Below are positions 51,757 through 60,365 of a DNA stretch of 64,000 nucleotides, piece by piece (the stretch's first letter is position 1; the number at the start of each line of letters is the position of its first letter). The stretch lies in assembly GCA_049609325.1 (NCBI GenBank), contig JBMYYK010000003.1:35412-99411 (forward strand). The letters run 5' to 3'. The notes beneath the pieces are model-generated. The model searched no databases, was not told where the DNA came from, and worked only from the letters and a program-made list of their open reading frames with translations. The stretch comes from GCA-2733415 sp049609325 (GTDB lineage: Bacteria; Bacteroidota; Bacteroidia; Flavobacteriales; Flavobacteriaceae). Position numbers and translations under genes: made by a program.

Positions 51757-52347
51757 TTATATATGCTTCCCTTTTTCCCAACCGTGTTTTCCTAAGTATT
51801 GGTTTCCAGATTCTACAGCACCATCTTCTATTGAGGTTCCCATAGAGTCATTCCAACGGTTCAAGTATCCAAATAATGAAATGACCCCTAACATTTCTAC
51901 AATTTCACCTTCATCCCAATGTTTATGTAATTCTGCTTGAATGTCTGCATTAACATTATTAGGTACCACAGAAGCAGCCAATGAAAAATCTAATGCAGCA
52001 CGTTCAGCATCAGAAAATGCAGGGTGTGTTTTATAGTCCCAAATGTTATCTAATTGTTCTTGTTCTGCACCGTAACGTTCAGCAGCCCTGATGGCGTGAG
52101 CTTGACAATATCTACACCCTGTAGCATTACTACTTACCCAAGCAATCATTCGTTTTAGAGCAGAGGTTACACGACCTTCATTTGCCATTACAGCTTTATT
52201 TAAGTTTATAAAAGCTTTAGATATGGCGGGTCTGCGTTGCATAGTTAATACTGAGTTTGGGCAAAACCCAAGAGTTTCATTAAAAAACGCAGCAAGTTCT
52301 TGAGTTTCTAAGTCATGATCTGCTGGTAATGGCGTTACTAATGGCAT
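51757..52347 (-). CDS. carboxymuconolactone decarboxylase (CMD)/AhpD-family peroxidase-related protein
   Basis: 196 residues. The CMD fold carries a CxxC-x3-H-like redox site, GCRYCQAHAIRAAERYG (about 78-94), preceded by KRMIAWVSSNATGC. The C-terminal LGVISLFGYLNRWNDSMGTSIED is typical of the peroxidase-related subfamily. Probably a thiol-dependent reductase of peroxides or an oxidative-stress enzyme; the physiological partner is unknown. A candidate promoter and the divergent osmC gene upstream fit an oxidative-stress pairing. Confidence 0.9.
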   Translation of the reverse strand: MPLVTPLPADHDLETQELAAFFNETLGFCPNSVLTMQRRPAISKAFINLNKAVMANEGRVTSALKRMIAWVSSNATGCRYCQAHAIRAAERYGAEQEQLDNIWDYKTHPAFSDAERAALDFSLAASVVPNNVNADIQAELHKHWDEGEIVEMLGVISLFGYLNRWNDSMGTSIEDGAVESGNQYLGKHGWEKGKHI

Positions 52348-52382
52348 ATGTATTATTTTTTAAGTTAATAAATTATGAATGC

Positions 52383-52413
52383 CTAAAGTACAGTTTCTAT
52401 AAGTATTTTGCAA
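52383..52413 (-). promoter_or_regulatory. candidate promoter of the CMD-family gene
   Basis: Minus strand: TTG (52413-52411), 20 bases, TACTTTAG (52390-52383), one mismatch to TAnnTTTG. It overlaps the longest possible osmC frame and supports the shorter start. Confidence 0.5.
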
Positions 52414-52479
52414 TATGCATTCTGTATAAATAATGCAGATTGTGTACATTTACAATTGTTGATTTTTAAACAAATTAAA

Positions 52480-52902
52480 ATGGATAAGAATACAGTTAAA
52501 ACCTATTGGAAAGGTGACATGACTTTTGAATCTACTAACCCAGGAGGAGACATTGTTATGGATGCTTCAAAAGAGATTGGTGGTAATGATGCAGGATTGC
52601 GCCCTAAAGCTATGATGTTGTCTTCTTTGGCAGGATGTTCAGGAATTGATATCGCCATGTTGGCTAAAAAAATGAAAGTGGACATGGATACTTTTGATAT
52701 CGTTATTGAAGCTGAGTTAACAGATGAGCATCCAAGATATTATAATAAGGTAGCTTGTGAATATAACTTTTATGGTACTGATTTAAATGAGAAGAAAATT
52801 CAAAAAATAGTCGATTTGTCTGTTGATAAATACTGTGGTGTTATGGTAATGTTCAGACAATTTGCAGAGGTGACCATAGCTATTAATTATCATAATTCGT
52901 AA
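52480..52902 (+). CDS. OsmC-family protein
   Basis: 140 residues from the ATG at 52480 (MDKNTVKTYWKGDMTFEST). The OsmC/Ohr fold holds two reactive cysteines: LSSLAGCSGIDIAML (about residue 52) and VDKYCGVMVMF (about 120), spaced as in peroxide-reducing members. It is closer to the YhfA-like subgroup than to Ohr. An ATG at 52408 would prepend 24 residues with no homology, so the short start was taken. Three bases separate it from the methyltransferase gene and ten bases separate that from recJ: an osmC-methyltransferase-recJ operon. Confidence 0.9.
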   Translation: MDKNTVKTYWKGDMTFESTNPGGDIVMDASKEIGGNDAGLRPKAMMLSSLAGCSGIDIAMLAKKMKVDMDTFDIVIEAELTDEHPRYYNKVACEYNFYGTDLNEKKIQKIVDLSVDKYCGVMVMFRQFAEVTIAINYHNS

Positions 52903-52905
52903 ACT

Positions 52906-53703
52906 ATGAATTCCGAAAATTATTTAGCCATTAATAAAGAATCATGGAACAAACGCACCCAACATCATGTAGATTCTGACTTTTATGATATGGAAGGGTT
53001 TAAAGCGGGGCATACATCTTTAAACAAGATTGAGTTAGATTTATTAGGCGATGTAAAAGGTAAACGCATTTTACATTTGCAATGCCATTTTGGTCAAGAT
53101 AGCTTGTCATTAGCTAGAATGGGAGCAAAAGTAACAGGAATTGATTTGTCTGATACCGCCATAGCAAAGGCTATTGCGTTAAATGAAGAATTGAATTTAG
53201 ATGCTAACTTTATAGTGTCTGATGTGTACGATTTACCAAATAATTTACAAGGGAAATTCGATATAGTTTATACGTCTTATGGTGTGATTGGTTGGTTGCC
53301 AGATATGGATAAGTGGGGACAAATAATATCTCAATTTTTGAAACCAAATGGGAGATTTGTGTTTGTGGAATTTCACCCAAATGTGTGGATGTATGATGAC
53401 GATTTTAAAACTGTTAAGTATAATTATTTTAAATCTGATCCTATAATAGAAGAAGAACAAGGTACTTATGCCAATAAAGATGCTCAAGCAGAATTTAAGT
53501 ATGTGTGTTGGAATCATGGCTTAAGTGAGGTCATGTCTGGCTTACTGTCAAATAAATTAACAATTACTGATTTTAAAGAATACAACTACTCTCCATACGA
53601 TTGTTTTTTACACACGAAACAGATAGGAGAGAAAAAATACCAAATAGAACCCTTCGGTAATAAAATGCCTTTGTGCTATTCTATAGTTGCACATAAAAAC
53701 TAA
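52906..53703 (+). CDS. class I SAM-dependent methyltransferase
   Basis: 265 residues. The start YLAINKESWNKRTQHHVDSDFYD is typical of a Bacteroidota group of methyltransferases. Motif I is RILHLQCHFGQDSLSLARMGA (about 55-75) with the acidic end in VTGIDLSDTAI. IVYTSYGVIGWLPDMDKW and FVFVEFHPNVW follow. The GxGxG loop is degenerate (LHLQCHFGQD), as usual in this group. The target is unknown. Flanked by osmC and recJ in one operon. Confidence 0.9.
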   Translation: MNSENYLAINKESWNKRTQHHVDSDFYDMEGFKAGHTSLNKIELDLLGDVKGKRILHLQCHFGQDSLSLARMGAKVTGIDLSDTAIAKAIALNEELNLDANFIVSDVYDLPNNLQGKFDIVYTSYGVIGWLPDMDKWGQIISQFLKPNGRFVFVEFHPNVWMYDDDFKTVKYNYFKSDPIIEEEQGTYANKDAQAEFKYVCWNHGLSEVMSGLLSNKLTITDFKEYNYSPYDCFLHTKQIGEKKYQIEPFGNKMPLCYSIVAHKN

Positions 53704-53712
53704 ATTTCACCT

Positions 53713-55401
53713 ATGCGTTGGACTATAAAACCCTTACCAGAATCTCATAAAATTACTCACCTTCAAAAAGTTTTAGGGGTCAATCACATTATTGCAACAT
53801 TGTTGGTACAACGCGGAATTGAAACTTTTGAGCAAGCTAAAGCGTTTTTCAGACCTGAATTAACCCACTTGCACGATCCGTTTTTGATGAAAGATATGAC
53901 CGAAGCTGTAGCGCGTATTGAACAAGCTATTGCTCAAGGTGAAAATATTATGGTTTATGGCGATTATGATGTAGATGGGACTACGGCAGTGGCGTTGGTA
54001 GCCACATATTTAAAAACAATTTATCCGAATATTGCAACCTACATTCCAGATCGTTATGCAGAAGGTTATGGAGTGTCTTATAAAGGCATAGACTACGCTT
54101 CTGACAATGACATCAGTTTAATTATAGCGTTAGATTGCGGGATTAAAGCTGTAGATAAAGTGGCTTATGCTAAAAATAAAGCCATTGATTTTATCATTTG
54201 TGATCATCATAGGCCAGGGAATGTATTGCCGAAAGCTGTAGCGGTGTTAGATCCAAAAAGAGAGGATTGTAACTACCCTTATGATGAGTTGAGTGGTTGT
54301 GGTGTAGGCTTTAAACTGATACAAGCTTTAGGTACAAATAGAAACCAATCTATAGAAGATTTTATACCGTATTTAGATTTAGTTGCAACAAGTATAGCTG
54401 CTGATATTGTATCAATAACGGGTGAAAATAGAATATTAGCTCATTATGGCTTAAAAGTCATTAATTCAAACCCAAGACCGGGTATTAAAGCCTTTACTAA
54501 AAACAGTACAAAGAAAGAATTATCTATTACAGATGTTGTGTTTCAGATTGCTCCAAAAATTAATGCAGCAGGACGTATTAAACACGGCAATCATGCGGTA
54601 AGTTTATTGTCTGAATTAGATGATACTACGGCAATTCTGTTTGCATCAGAAATTGATGCTTATAATACAGAACGTAAAGAGCTGGATAAACACATTACAA
54701 AAGAAGCTTTACATCAAATAAAAGTAAATAAAGAAGAAGAGCGATTTACAACCGTTGTGTATCATGAAAATTGGCATAAAGGGGTTATTGGTATTGTCGC
54801 ATCGAGATTGATAGAGGAGTATTACCGCCCGACCTTAGTTTTTACAAAAAGTGGTGATAAGTTGGCTGCTTCTGCACGTTCTGTAAAAGGGTTTGATGTG
54901 TATAATGCTCTAGAACAATGTTCAGATCATATAGAGCAATTTGGCGGTCATAAGTATGCTGCTGGGCTAACATTACTTCCGGAAAATTTTGAGGTGTTTA
55001 AGACAAAGTTTGAAGAGGTTGTAAAATCAACTATAGATGAACGTTTATTAACCCAAGAAGTTACCATAGATTTGAAAATATCATTAGAAGACATTGATAC
55101 TAAACTGATGCGTATACTCAAACAAATCGGCCCATTTGGCCCACAAAACATGCATCCTGTTTTTATGAGTGAACAGTTGCAAGATACGGGCTACGGCAAG
55201 TGTGTTGGTGAAGACGATAAACATTTACGTTTTACTGCCAAACACGCCAATTCAAATCCTATAGTTGGTATTGGTTTTGGCTTGGGTAAAAAATTAAGTA
55301 CAATTACCAATAAAAAATTATTTAGTACTGCTTATGTGATTGATGAAAATGAATGGCAAGGTAATGTGAGTTTGCAATTAATGGTGAAGGATATCAAATA
55401 A
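53713..55401 (+). CDS. recJ: single-stranded-DNA-specific exonuclease RecJ
   Basis: 5'-3' exonuclease used in recombination and mismatch repair. 562 residues. DHH motifs: VYGDYDVDGTTAVALV (about 77-92), LDCGIKAVD, FIICDHHRPGNVLPKAVAVLDPKRED (about 155-180). The second domain begins near GRIKHGNHAVSLL. DHHA1 has KGVIGIVASRLIEEYYRPT and SARSVKGFDVYNAL, GGHKYAAGLTL. The C-terminal OB-like domain GPFGPQNMHPVF is complete. Slightly shorter than E. coli RecJ (577) but normal. Last gene of the osmC operon; convergent with lpxH at 3 bases. Confidence 0.96.
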   Translation: MRWTIKPLPESHKITHLQKVLGVNHIIATLLVQRGIETFEQAKAFFRPELTHLHDPFLMKDMTEAVARIEQAIAQGENIMVYGDYDVDGTTAVALVATYLKTIYPNIATYIPDRYAEGYGVSYKGIDYASDNDISLIIALDCGIKAVDKVAYAKNKAIDFIICDHHRPGNVLPKAVAVLDPKREDCNYPYDELSGCGVGFKLIQALGTNRNQSIEDFIPYLDLVATSIAADIVSITGENRILAHYGLKVINSNPRPGIKAFTKNSTKKELSITDVVFQIAPKINAAGRIKHGNHAVSLLSELDDTTAILFASEIDAYNTERKELDKHITKEALHQIKVNKEEERFTTVVYHENWHKGVIGIVASRLIEEYYRPTLVFTKSGDKLAASARSVKGFDVYNALEQCSDHIEQFGGHKYAAGLTLLPENFEVFKTKFEEVVKSTIDERLLTQEVTIDLKISLEDIDTKLMRILKQIGPFGPQNMHPVFMSEQLQDTGYGKCVGEDDKHLRFTAKHANSNPIVGIGFGLGKKLSTITNKKLFSTAYVIDENEWQGNVSLQLMVKDIK

Positions 55402-55404
55402 GAG

Positions 55405-56175
55405 TTACTTATTTTCTTTCAACTCTAATACTTCTCCATTAAATTCGCCGTAGGTGTAATAGTTTATCCAATCTCCTAAATTGATGTACTGTGAGTTTTG
55501 GGCAATATCAACTGTCATTGGTAAATGACGATGTCCAAACACAAAATAATCATAATGGTGTTGTGCTTGTTTGCGTTTGCAATACTGTACTAACCATTCT
55601 TTGTCTTCACCTAAAAACTTCGCATCATCATCACCTGAAATGAGTTTGTTTTTAACCGACATGTATTGAGCTAATTTGACTCCTAAATCTGGATGAAGCC
55701 AACGAAATAACCATTTAGAAAACGAATTAGTAAACACTTTTTTCATGCGTTTATAGCCTTTGTCATCTGGCCCTAGACCATCACCATGACCAATTAAGAA
55801 GGTTTTGTTGTTGATGCTAAACTCTTGTGGTTTATGAAATACAGGAATATTGAGTTCTTTTTCAAAATAATCATTCATCCATAAATCATGATTACCAACA
55901 AAAAAATAGATAGGAATACCACTATCGCTAATTTCAGCTAACTTCCCAAGTGTACGTACAAAACCTTTTGGAACAACAGTGTTGTATTCAAACCAAAAAT
56001 CAAATAAATCGCCTAATAAAAATAGGGCTCCAGCATCATGTTTTATAGCATCTAACCAAGCTACAAATTTTTGTTCTCGAGGTTTACTTGCTTCAAAAGT
56101 AGGTGCGCCTAAATGATTGTCTGATGAAAAATAGACTTTCTTTCCTTCGGGTATATGTAATGTGAATTTAGACAT
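55405..56175 (-). CDS. lpxH: UDP-2,3-diacylglucosamine diphosphatase, LpxH-like
   Basis: Calcineurin-like phosphoesterase that converts UDP-2,3-diacylglucosamine to lipid X in lipid A synthesis. 256 residues from the ATG at 56175. Metal ligands: SSDNHLG (Asp and His; usual form SDxHL), LLGDLFDFWFEY (GDLFD), FVGNHDLWM (GNHD), LIGHGDGLG and FGHRHLPM (GHRH). The start overlaps the queD stop by eight bases, so it is coupled. Although LpxH2/LpxG forms exist, the LLGDLFDFWFEYN block suits LpxH. Confidence 0.93.
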   Translation of the reverse strand: MSKFTLHIPEGKKVYFSSDNHLGAPTFEASKPREQKFVAWLDAIKHDAGALFLLGDLFDFWFEYNTVVPKGFVRTLGKLAEISDSGIPIYFFVGNHDLWMNDYFEKELNIPVFHKPQEFSINNKTFLIGHGDGLGPDDKGYKRMKKVFTNSFSKWLFRWLHPDLGVKLAQYMSVKNKLISGDDDAKFLGEDKEWLVQYCKRKQAQHHYDYFVFGHRHLPMTVDIAQNSQYINLGDWINYYTYGEFNGEVLELKENK

Positions 56176-56620
56176 TATCACTAGCGTACCACTCTGCAAA
56201 AGAGGTTTCGGTTTCTGAAAGTTTTAACGAGTGAAGTTGGATATTCTGTGGCAAACGTGCTTTGATTTTTTCGGCAAAATCAATAACCATATTCTCGCTT
56301 GTAGGCTGATAATCTACTAAAATTACACTGTGGCCTCTGTCTATTAATTCTTTAGCCAACTCTAAATGAGGTGTGTTTTTATTAAATACTGTAGCGTGAT
56401 CAAATAGGTCTACGATTTCTTCTTTCACCACTTTTTTTAAATCACCAAAATCGATAACCATTCCGAGCTTTACTTCTCCAACTTTCGTAATAGGCTGCCC
56501 AATAACAGTTACAGCTAATTTATAGCTGTGGCCATGAACATTTTTACACTTTCCATCATAGCCATATAAGGCATGGCCCGTTTCAAAAGAAAATAATTTC
56601 GTGATGCGTATGTTACTCAT
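56168..56620 (-). CDS. queD: 6-carboxy-5,6,7,8-tetrahydropterin synthase
   Basis: Queuosine-pathway enzyme that converts dihydroneopterin triphosphate to 6-carboxytetrahydropterin. 150 residues from the ATG at 56620; an upstream ATG at 56641 would pass over the promoter box. Zinc ligands: His in FETGHALYG and CKNVHGHSYKL (HGH). Catalytic region: Asp/His in LFDHATVFNKN, and the pterin-binding Glu in SLKLSETETSFAEWY. Both PTPS motifs are intact. No queC, queE or queF is in the window. Co-translated with lpxH. Confidence 0.93.
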   Translation of the reverse strand: MSNIRITKLFSFETGHALYGYDGKCKNVHGHSYKLAVTVIGQPITKVGEVKLGMVIDFGDLKKVVKEEIVDLFDHATVFNKNTPHLELAKELIDRGHSVILVDYQPTSENMVIDFAEKIKARLPQNIQLHSLKLSETETSFAEWYASDNV

Positions 56621-56638
56621 AAAGGTAATTTTGTTGTA

Positions 56639-56646
56639 CAAAACTA
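56639..56646 (-). promoter_or_regulatory. -7 box of queD-lpxH
   Basis: Minus strand TAGTTTTG, exact TAnnTTTG, 18 bases before the ATG at 56620; no well-spaced TTG. Confidence 0.5.
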
Positions 56647-56700
56647 CGCAATTTTAAATTGCTATGATAGTGTTTAAAAAATAGGTGGTTATAATGTACA

Positions 56701-56732
56701 AAAAAGCAGAAATGTAATCATTTCTGCTTTTT
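56701..56732. terminator. orphan bidirectional terminator in a divergent spacer
   Basis: AAAAAGCAGAAATG (56701-56714) with CATTTCTGCTTTTT (56719-56732), perfect 14-bp stem, TAAT loop, T-run on either strand. It is upstream of both neighbouring genes (queD minus, comF plus), so it terminates no known gene. Confidence 0.85.
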
Positions 56733-57037
56733 TACTTTTAATAAGTTTCTTTACATTGGGGTGTAAAGTTGATTTGGGGTCAAACTTTTATCGAGAAACA
56801 GAATTTTTTTGGGGAATTTTGTTTTTCTCTACAGTAAATATAGCATCTCTTTTGAGATAATTTACACAAATTGTTGTGAAGTGTTCGTTTTTTGTTGCGT
56901 AGTAAAAGCAAGGAACTATTGAGTAATCGTTATCAATTGCGTTATTATATTGATAATATGCCTTAAGCCCTGAGAATTTAATAGATTATTCATTTTTTAA
57001 ATTGTAACTTTAGTAACTCCTTTTTTAATTAACAACA
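56733..57037. other. structured intergenic region, candidate small RNA
   Basis: No reading frame of note. Hairpins: CTTTACA/TGTAAAG with a TTGGGG loop (56749-56768); an imperfect stem GAGAAACAGAATT (56793-56805) with its partner at 56815-56829; GTAAAT...ATTTAC enclosing ATCTC-TTTT-GAGAT (56834-56865). Three TTGGGG motifs at 56756, 56774 and 56809. With the orphan terminator to the left, a minus-strand transcript of about 200-280 bases is plausible. No consensus promoter was found for it. The comF promoter may be TAACTTTA (57005-57012). Confidence 0.4.
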
Positions 57038-57718
57038 ATGGTTATGCAGCTACTTAATTTGTTTTTCCCTAATGTTTGTGTAGGCTGTAAAAATGTATTA
57101 GCCACACAAGAGCAAGTATTATGTGTGCATTGTTTGCATGATTTGCCAGTTACAAACTTGCATGTTAATGATTCAAAATTAATTAAGAAGGTGTTTTATG
57201 GCGTTGTGAATTTTCAACATGCCACTGCCCTGTTTTATTATCCTAAAAAAGGACCTGTGCGCCAAATGATACATCATTTAAAATATAAAAATCAAAAGCA
57301 CATTAGCGCATACCTAGGGAAATGGCTGGGAACGGAATTAACATCTAATAATCATTATAACACTATTGATGTTGTTATTCCTGTACCATTACATCGTAAG
57401 CGAATGAGGCAACGCGGGTATAATCAAGTAGAAGGTTTTGCTAAAGAATTGGCGCAAAGTTTGAATGCAGACTATAGTGACAACATTTTGTTGAGAAACA
57501 AAAATACCAGCACACAAACACTTAAAAACCGACTAACACGTTGGAGAAATGTGCAAACTATATTTGAAGTTTCTGACACTCAAAGTCTACAAGACAAACA
57601 TATTTTATTAGTTGATGATGTCATTACTACAGGAGCCACAATAAAAGCATGTGCAAAAGAATTACAACGCATCAACAATGTTAAATTAAGTTTAGCGGTT
57701 ATGGCTTATACGCTATAA
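57038..57718 (+). CDS. comF: ComF-family phosphoribosyltransferase-like protein
   Basis: 226 residues. An N-terminal zinc ribbon (CVGCKN...CVHCLHDLP, about 12-35) is followed by the phosphoribosyltransferase domain. VIPVPLHRKRMRQRGYNQVEGFAKELA is the ComF signature and ILLVDDVITTGATIKACAKEL the PRPP-binding loop. In competent bacteria ComF acts in DNA uptake or processing of incoming ssDNA; its exact reaction is unknown. Start codons at 57038 and 57044 are both possible. A hairpin terminator lies 100 bases downstream. Confidence 0.93.
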   Translation: MVMQLLNLFFPNVCVGCKNVLATQEQVLCVHCLHDLPVTNLHVNDSKLIKKVFYGVVNFQHATALFYYPKKGPVRQMIHHLKYKNQKHISAYLGKWLGTELTSNNHYNTIDVVIPVPLHRKRMRQRGYNQVEGFAKELAQSLNADYSDNILLRNKNTSTQTLKNRLTRWRNVQTIFEVSDTQSLQDKHILLVDDVITTGATIKACAKELQRINNVKLSLAVMAYTL

Positions 57719-57780
57719 AATAACTGTAGTTTAATACTAACGTTACATAGAACATCCTATAGATATTTAGTTTTACCGTG

Positions 57781-57788
57781 TAGTTTTG
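57781..57788 (+). promoter_or_regulatory. exact -7 box between comF and its terminator
   Basis: TAGTTTTG, exact TAnnTTTG, only 30 bases upstream of a terminator. No gene follows except a five-codon frame (ATG at 57802). Function unknown. Confidence 0.35.
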
Positions 57789-57817
57789 AATAAAAATTAT
57801 AATGAGTTTATTTGGGT

Positions 57818-57847
57818 AAAAGCAACGTGTAATGCGTTGCTTTTTTT
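57818..57847 (+). terminator. terminator after comF
   Basis: AAAAGCAACG (57818-57827) with CGTTGCTTTT (57835-57844), 7-base loop, then T-run. Confidence 0.88.
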
Positions 57848-57930
57848 ATAGGATTCAATTTAATAGACTTAGATTGACAAATGATTAAATATATTGTTAC
57901 TTTGTAGCTTGTTGTAGCAATTAGAATTTC

Positions 57931-59529
57931 ATGAAAAAATTAGACCTAATTATAGTAGCAGTTTTATGCGTTTGTATAATAAGTTGTGCTAAAAAAGGAC
58001 GTCCTTCTGGCGGACCTAAAGATATCACTCCTCCAAAAATGGTAATTGCCACACCAGAAAATTATAGTACTAATTTTTCAGAAAATGAAATTAAAATACT
58101 GTTTAATGAGTATGTGAAATTAAATGATATTAATAAACAATTAATTATTTCACCGCCATTAAAAATCAAACCTTTAATAAGTCCGCAATCTGGTGCAAGC
58201 AAGTATGTGAAGATTAAAATTTATGATACGCTACAACCCAATACCACTTACTCCTTTAATTTTGGTAAGAGTATAGTTGATAATAATGAAGGGAATCCGT
58301 ATCAATATTTTAAATACGTATTTTCTACAGGAGAAACGATAGATTCATTACAGTTAAACGGAAGTGTAAGAGACGCCTTAGCAAAAACTACGGATGATTT
58401 TGTATCTGTAATGTTATATGAAATAGATTCTACTTATACAGATTCTACAGTATATAATACACCACCACGATATATTACAAACACCTTAGACAGTGCAACC
58501 ACATTTCAATTTGAAAATTTAAAAGCTGGAACATATCAGTTATTAGCTTTAAAAGAAGAGTCGGATAATTTTATGTTTAATCAGAAAACAGATAAAATAG
58601 CGTTTAAAGAAGAGTTGATTACTGTACCTAGTAAGGAGTCTCATGAGCTGTTACTGTTTAAAGAAATTGAAAACTATAAAGCTTTAAGGCCAAAACATGA
58701 GCGATTAAACAGGATTAAGTTTCGTTATGAAGGGCAGGCAGTTGAACCAATAGGTATCCAACTTATTTCAGATGCAAATATAAGGTCTATGGTCACAAAA
58801 CCGATTGATAATGATACGTTAAACTATTGGTTCAAACCAAGTTTAGAAGTTGACTCTTTGAAGTTCATCATGCGTCATGAACAACAAATAGATACGTTTA
58901 AAGTACGTATGCGAAAAAAAGTGAAAGCAGATTCACTATCATTTAAACCTGTAACGAGAGGCTTAACTCTTGATGGCGATTATCAAATTTCATCAACAAC
59001 TCCAATAAGTCAAATTGACAACGCAAAAATTAATGTTTTAAATCAAGATTCTATTGCGTTGCCATTTACAACATCCATAGAAAAACTAACAAACATTATC
59101 AATTTAAAATTTGAAAAAGCAGAAAATGAAAAGTATACAATCAATATTCTGCCTGAAGCATTTACAGACTTTTTTGAAGCGACTAATGACACGTTAGTTT
59201 ACAGAACAACTACCAAGAAATTGTCTGCATATGGTAATATTAAAGTCACTCTTAATAATGCGCCAAAAACGCCTTTAATTGTTCAGCTGGTAACTAGCAA
59301 AGGTGAAGTAAGCTATGAGAAGTTTGGTACAGGGGTCACTGTTTTTGATTTTGTAAATGTAGACCCATCAACGTATAATTTGCGTGTTATTTTTGATGAC
59401 AATAACAACCAAAAATACGACACTGGTCATTATTTAAAAAAGCTGCAACCAGAGCGGGTATCTTATCATCCAGATGCTATAGAAATTAGAGCAAACTGGG
59501 ATGTTGAAGAACGGTTTACACTAAAGTAA
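57931..59529 (+). CDS. Ig-like (Big_5/SbsA-type) domain lipoprotein
   Basis: 532 residues with a lipoprotein signal (CVCIISCAKKG, Cys19) and the Gly-rich stretch RPSGGPKD directly after it. The first folded domain (about 33-140, TPPKMVIATPENYSTNF and EIKILFNEYVKLNDINKQLI, then YSFNFGKSIVDNNEGN) is a bacterial Ig-like Big_5/SbsA domain. A carboxypeptidase-regulatory-like or beta domain (about 145-230) and further beta domains fill the rest, ending with DDNNNQKYDTGHYLKKLQPE, typical of this Bacteroidota surface-protein group. Function unknown, probably cell-envelope. A TTG-N20-TTACTTTG box (57874-57904) is a candidate promoter. Its end overlaps the convergent nitrilase gene by 14 bases. Confidence 0.85.
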   Translation: MKKLDLIIVAVLCVCIISCAKKGRPSGGPKDITPPKMVIATPENYSTNFSENEIKILFNEYVKLNDINKQLIISPPLKIKPLISPQSGASKYVKIKIYDTLQPNTTYSFNFGKSIVDNNEGNPYQYFKYVFSTGETIDSLQLNGSVRDALAKTTDDFVSVMLYEIDSTYTDSTVYNTPPRYITNTLDSATTFQFENLKAGTYQLLALKEESDNFMFNQKTDKIAFKEELITVPSKESHELLLFKEIENYKALRPKHERLNRIKFRYEGQAVEPIGIQLISDANIRSMVTKPIDNDTLNYWFKPSLEVDSLKFIMRHEQQIDTFKVRMRKKVKADSLSFKPVTRGLTLDGDYQISSTTPISQIDNAKINVLNQDSIALPFTTSIEKLTNIINLKFEKAENEKYTINILPEAFTDFFEATNDTLVYRTTTKKLSAYGNIKVTLNNAPKTPLIVQLVTSKGEVSYEKFGTGVTVFDFVNVDPSTYNLRVIFDDNNNQKYDTGHYLKKLQPERVSYHPDAIEIRANWDVEERFTLK

Positions 59530-60295
59530 ATTGATCTCTATCATTTAAAAAGTTAAACTTTTTGCGTACCGTTTGCAGCTCTGTTTTAGAGAGCTTAACC
59601 GTAACACAGGTTTCTAGATGTTCAGATATTGGGCTCAATTCATTGCCCAACGCATCTAGAACAATTGAGTTTCCAGAATAGGTATTGTTATTAGGGTCTG
59701 TACCCACTCTATTTACACCAACTACATAACTCATGTTTTCAATTGCGCGAGCTTTTAAAAGGGTGTTCCAGGCATTAACTCTTGGTGTTGGCCAATTAGC
59801 AACATAAATGAGAACATCATAATGTTGAGTGTTTCTTGACCATACAGGAAAACGCAAATCGTAACATATTAAAGGGCAAATACGCCAATTCTTATATTCA
59901 ATAATTACTTGAGAAGTGGTGTTATTATATTGCATATGCTCTCCGGCTAAAGTAAACAAATGACGTTTGTTGTACTGTTGAATAGTGCCGTTTGGCTGCA
60001 CAAACACAAACCTATTATAATAGGCATTGTTTTCAGAAATGATAAGGCTTCCACAAATTGCCGCTTGTTGTTCTTTAGCAATGTTTAGCATCCAATTAAT
60101 TGTAGCACCATCCATTGATTCTGCTAGATGTTCGGGTTGCATAGCAAAACCTGTGGTAAACATTTCAGGAAGAATAATTATATCACTTTGTGTTTTTAAG
60201 GCTGAGATTTTCTTTTCAAAATTAATTCTGTTTTGTTGAGGGTTTTCCCACTCTAAATCTGACTGGATATAAGTTACTGAAAGCTGCTCTGCCAT
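59516..60295 (-). CDS. omega-amidase, YafV-type nitrilase superfamily
   Basis: 259 residues with the nitrilase triad: Glu in IILPEMFTTGFAM (about 43), Lys in YNKRHLFTLAGEH (about 111) and Cys in CPLICYDLRFPVWSRN (about 145). LPEMFTTGF and the CYDLRFPVW block are characteristic of the omega-amidases that hydrolyse 2-oxoglutaramate (or 2-oxosuccinamate) to ammonia and the oxoacid. The YbdL-type aminotransferase gene 760 bases away fits this, since the pair forms the glutamine transaminase/omega-amidase route. Intracellular; no signal peptide. Confidence 0.93.
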   Translation of the reverse strand: MAEQLSVTYIQSDLEWENPQQNRINFEKKISALKTQSDIIILPEMFTTGFAMQPEHLAESMDGATINWMLNIAKEQQAAICGSLIISENNAYYNRFVFVQPNGTIQQYNKRHLFTLAGEHMQYNNTTSQVIIEYKNWRICPLICYDLRFPVWSRNTQHYDVLIYVANWPTPRVNAWNTLLKARAIENMSYVVGVNRVGTDPNNNTYSGNSIVLDALGNELSPISEHLETCVTVKLSKTELQTVRKKFNFLNDRDQFTLV

Positions 60296-60365
60296 TGTTT
60301 CTAATTTTGTAGATTGTTACGTTATAAAAATACTTAATTTTATAGACTAATCTACTCTTCAAAAA

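Noticed and set aside
52408..52479. TTG start adding 24 residues to the OsmC protein
   Set aside because: The extra residues have no family counterpart and cover the promoter of the divergent CMD gene.
56621..56700. preQ1 riboswitch in front of queD
   Set aside because: The leader is only about 18 bases after the -7 box and contains no aptamer-like hairpin-pseudoknot.
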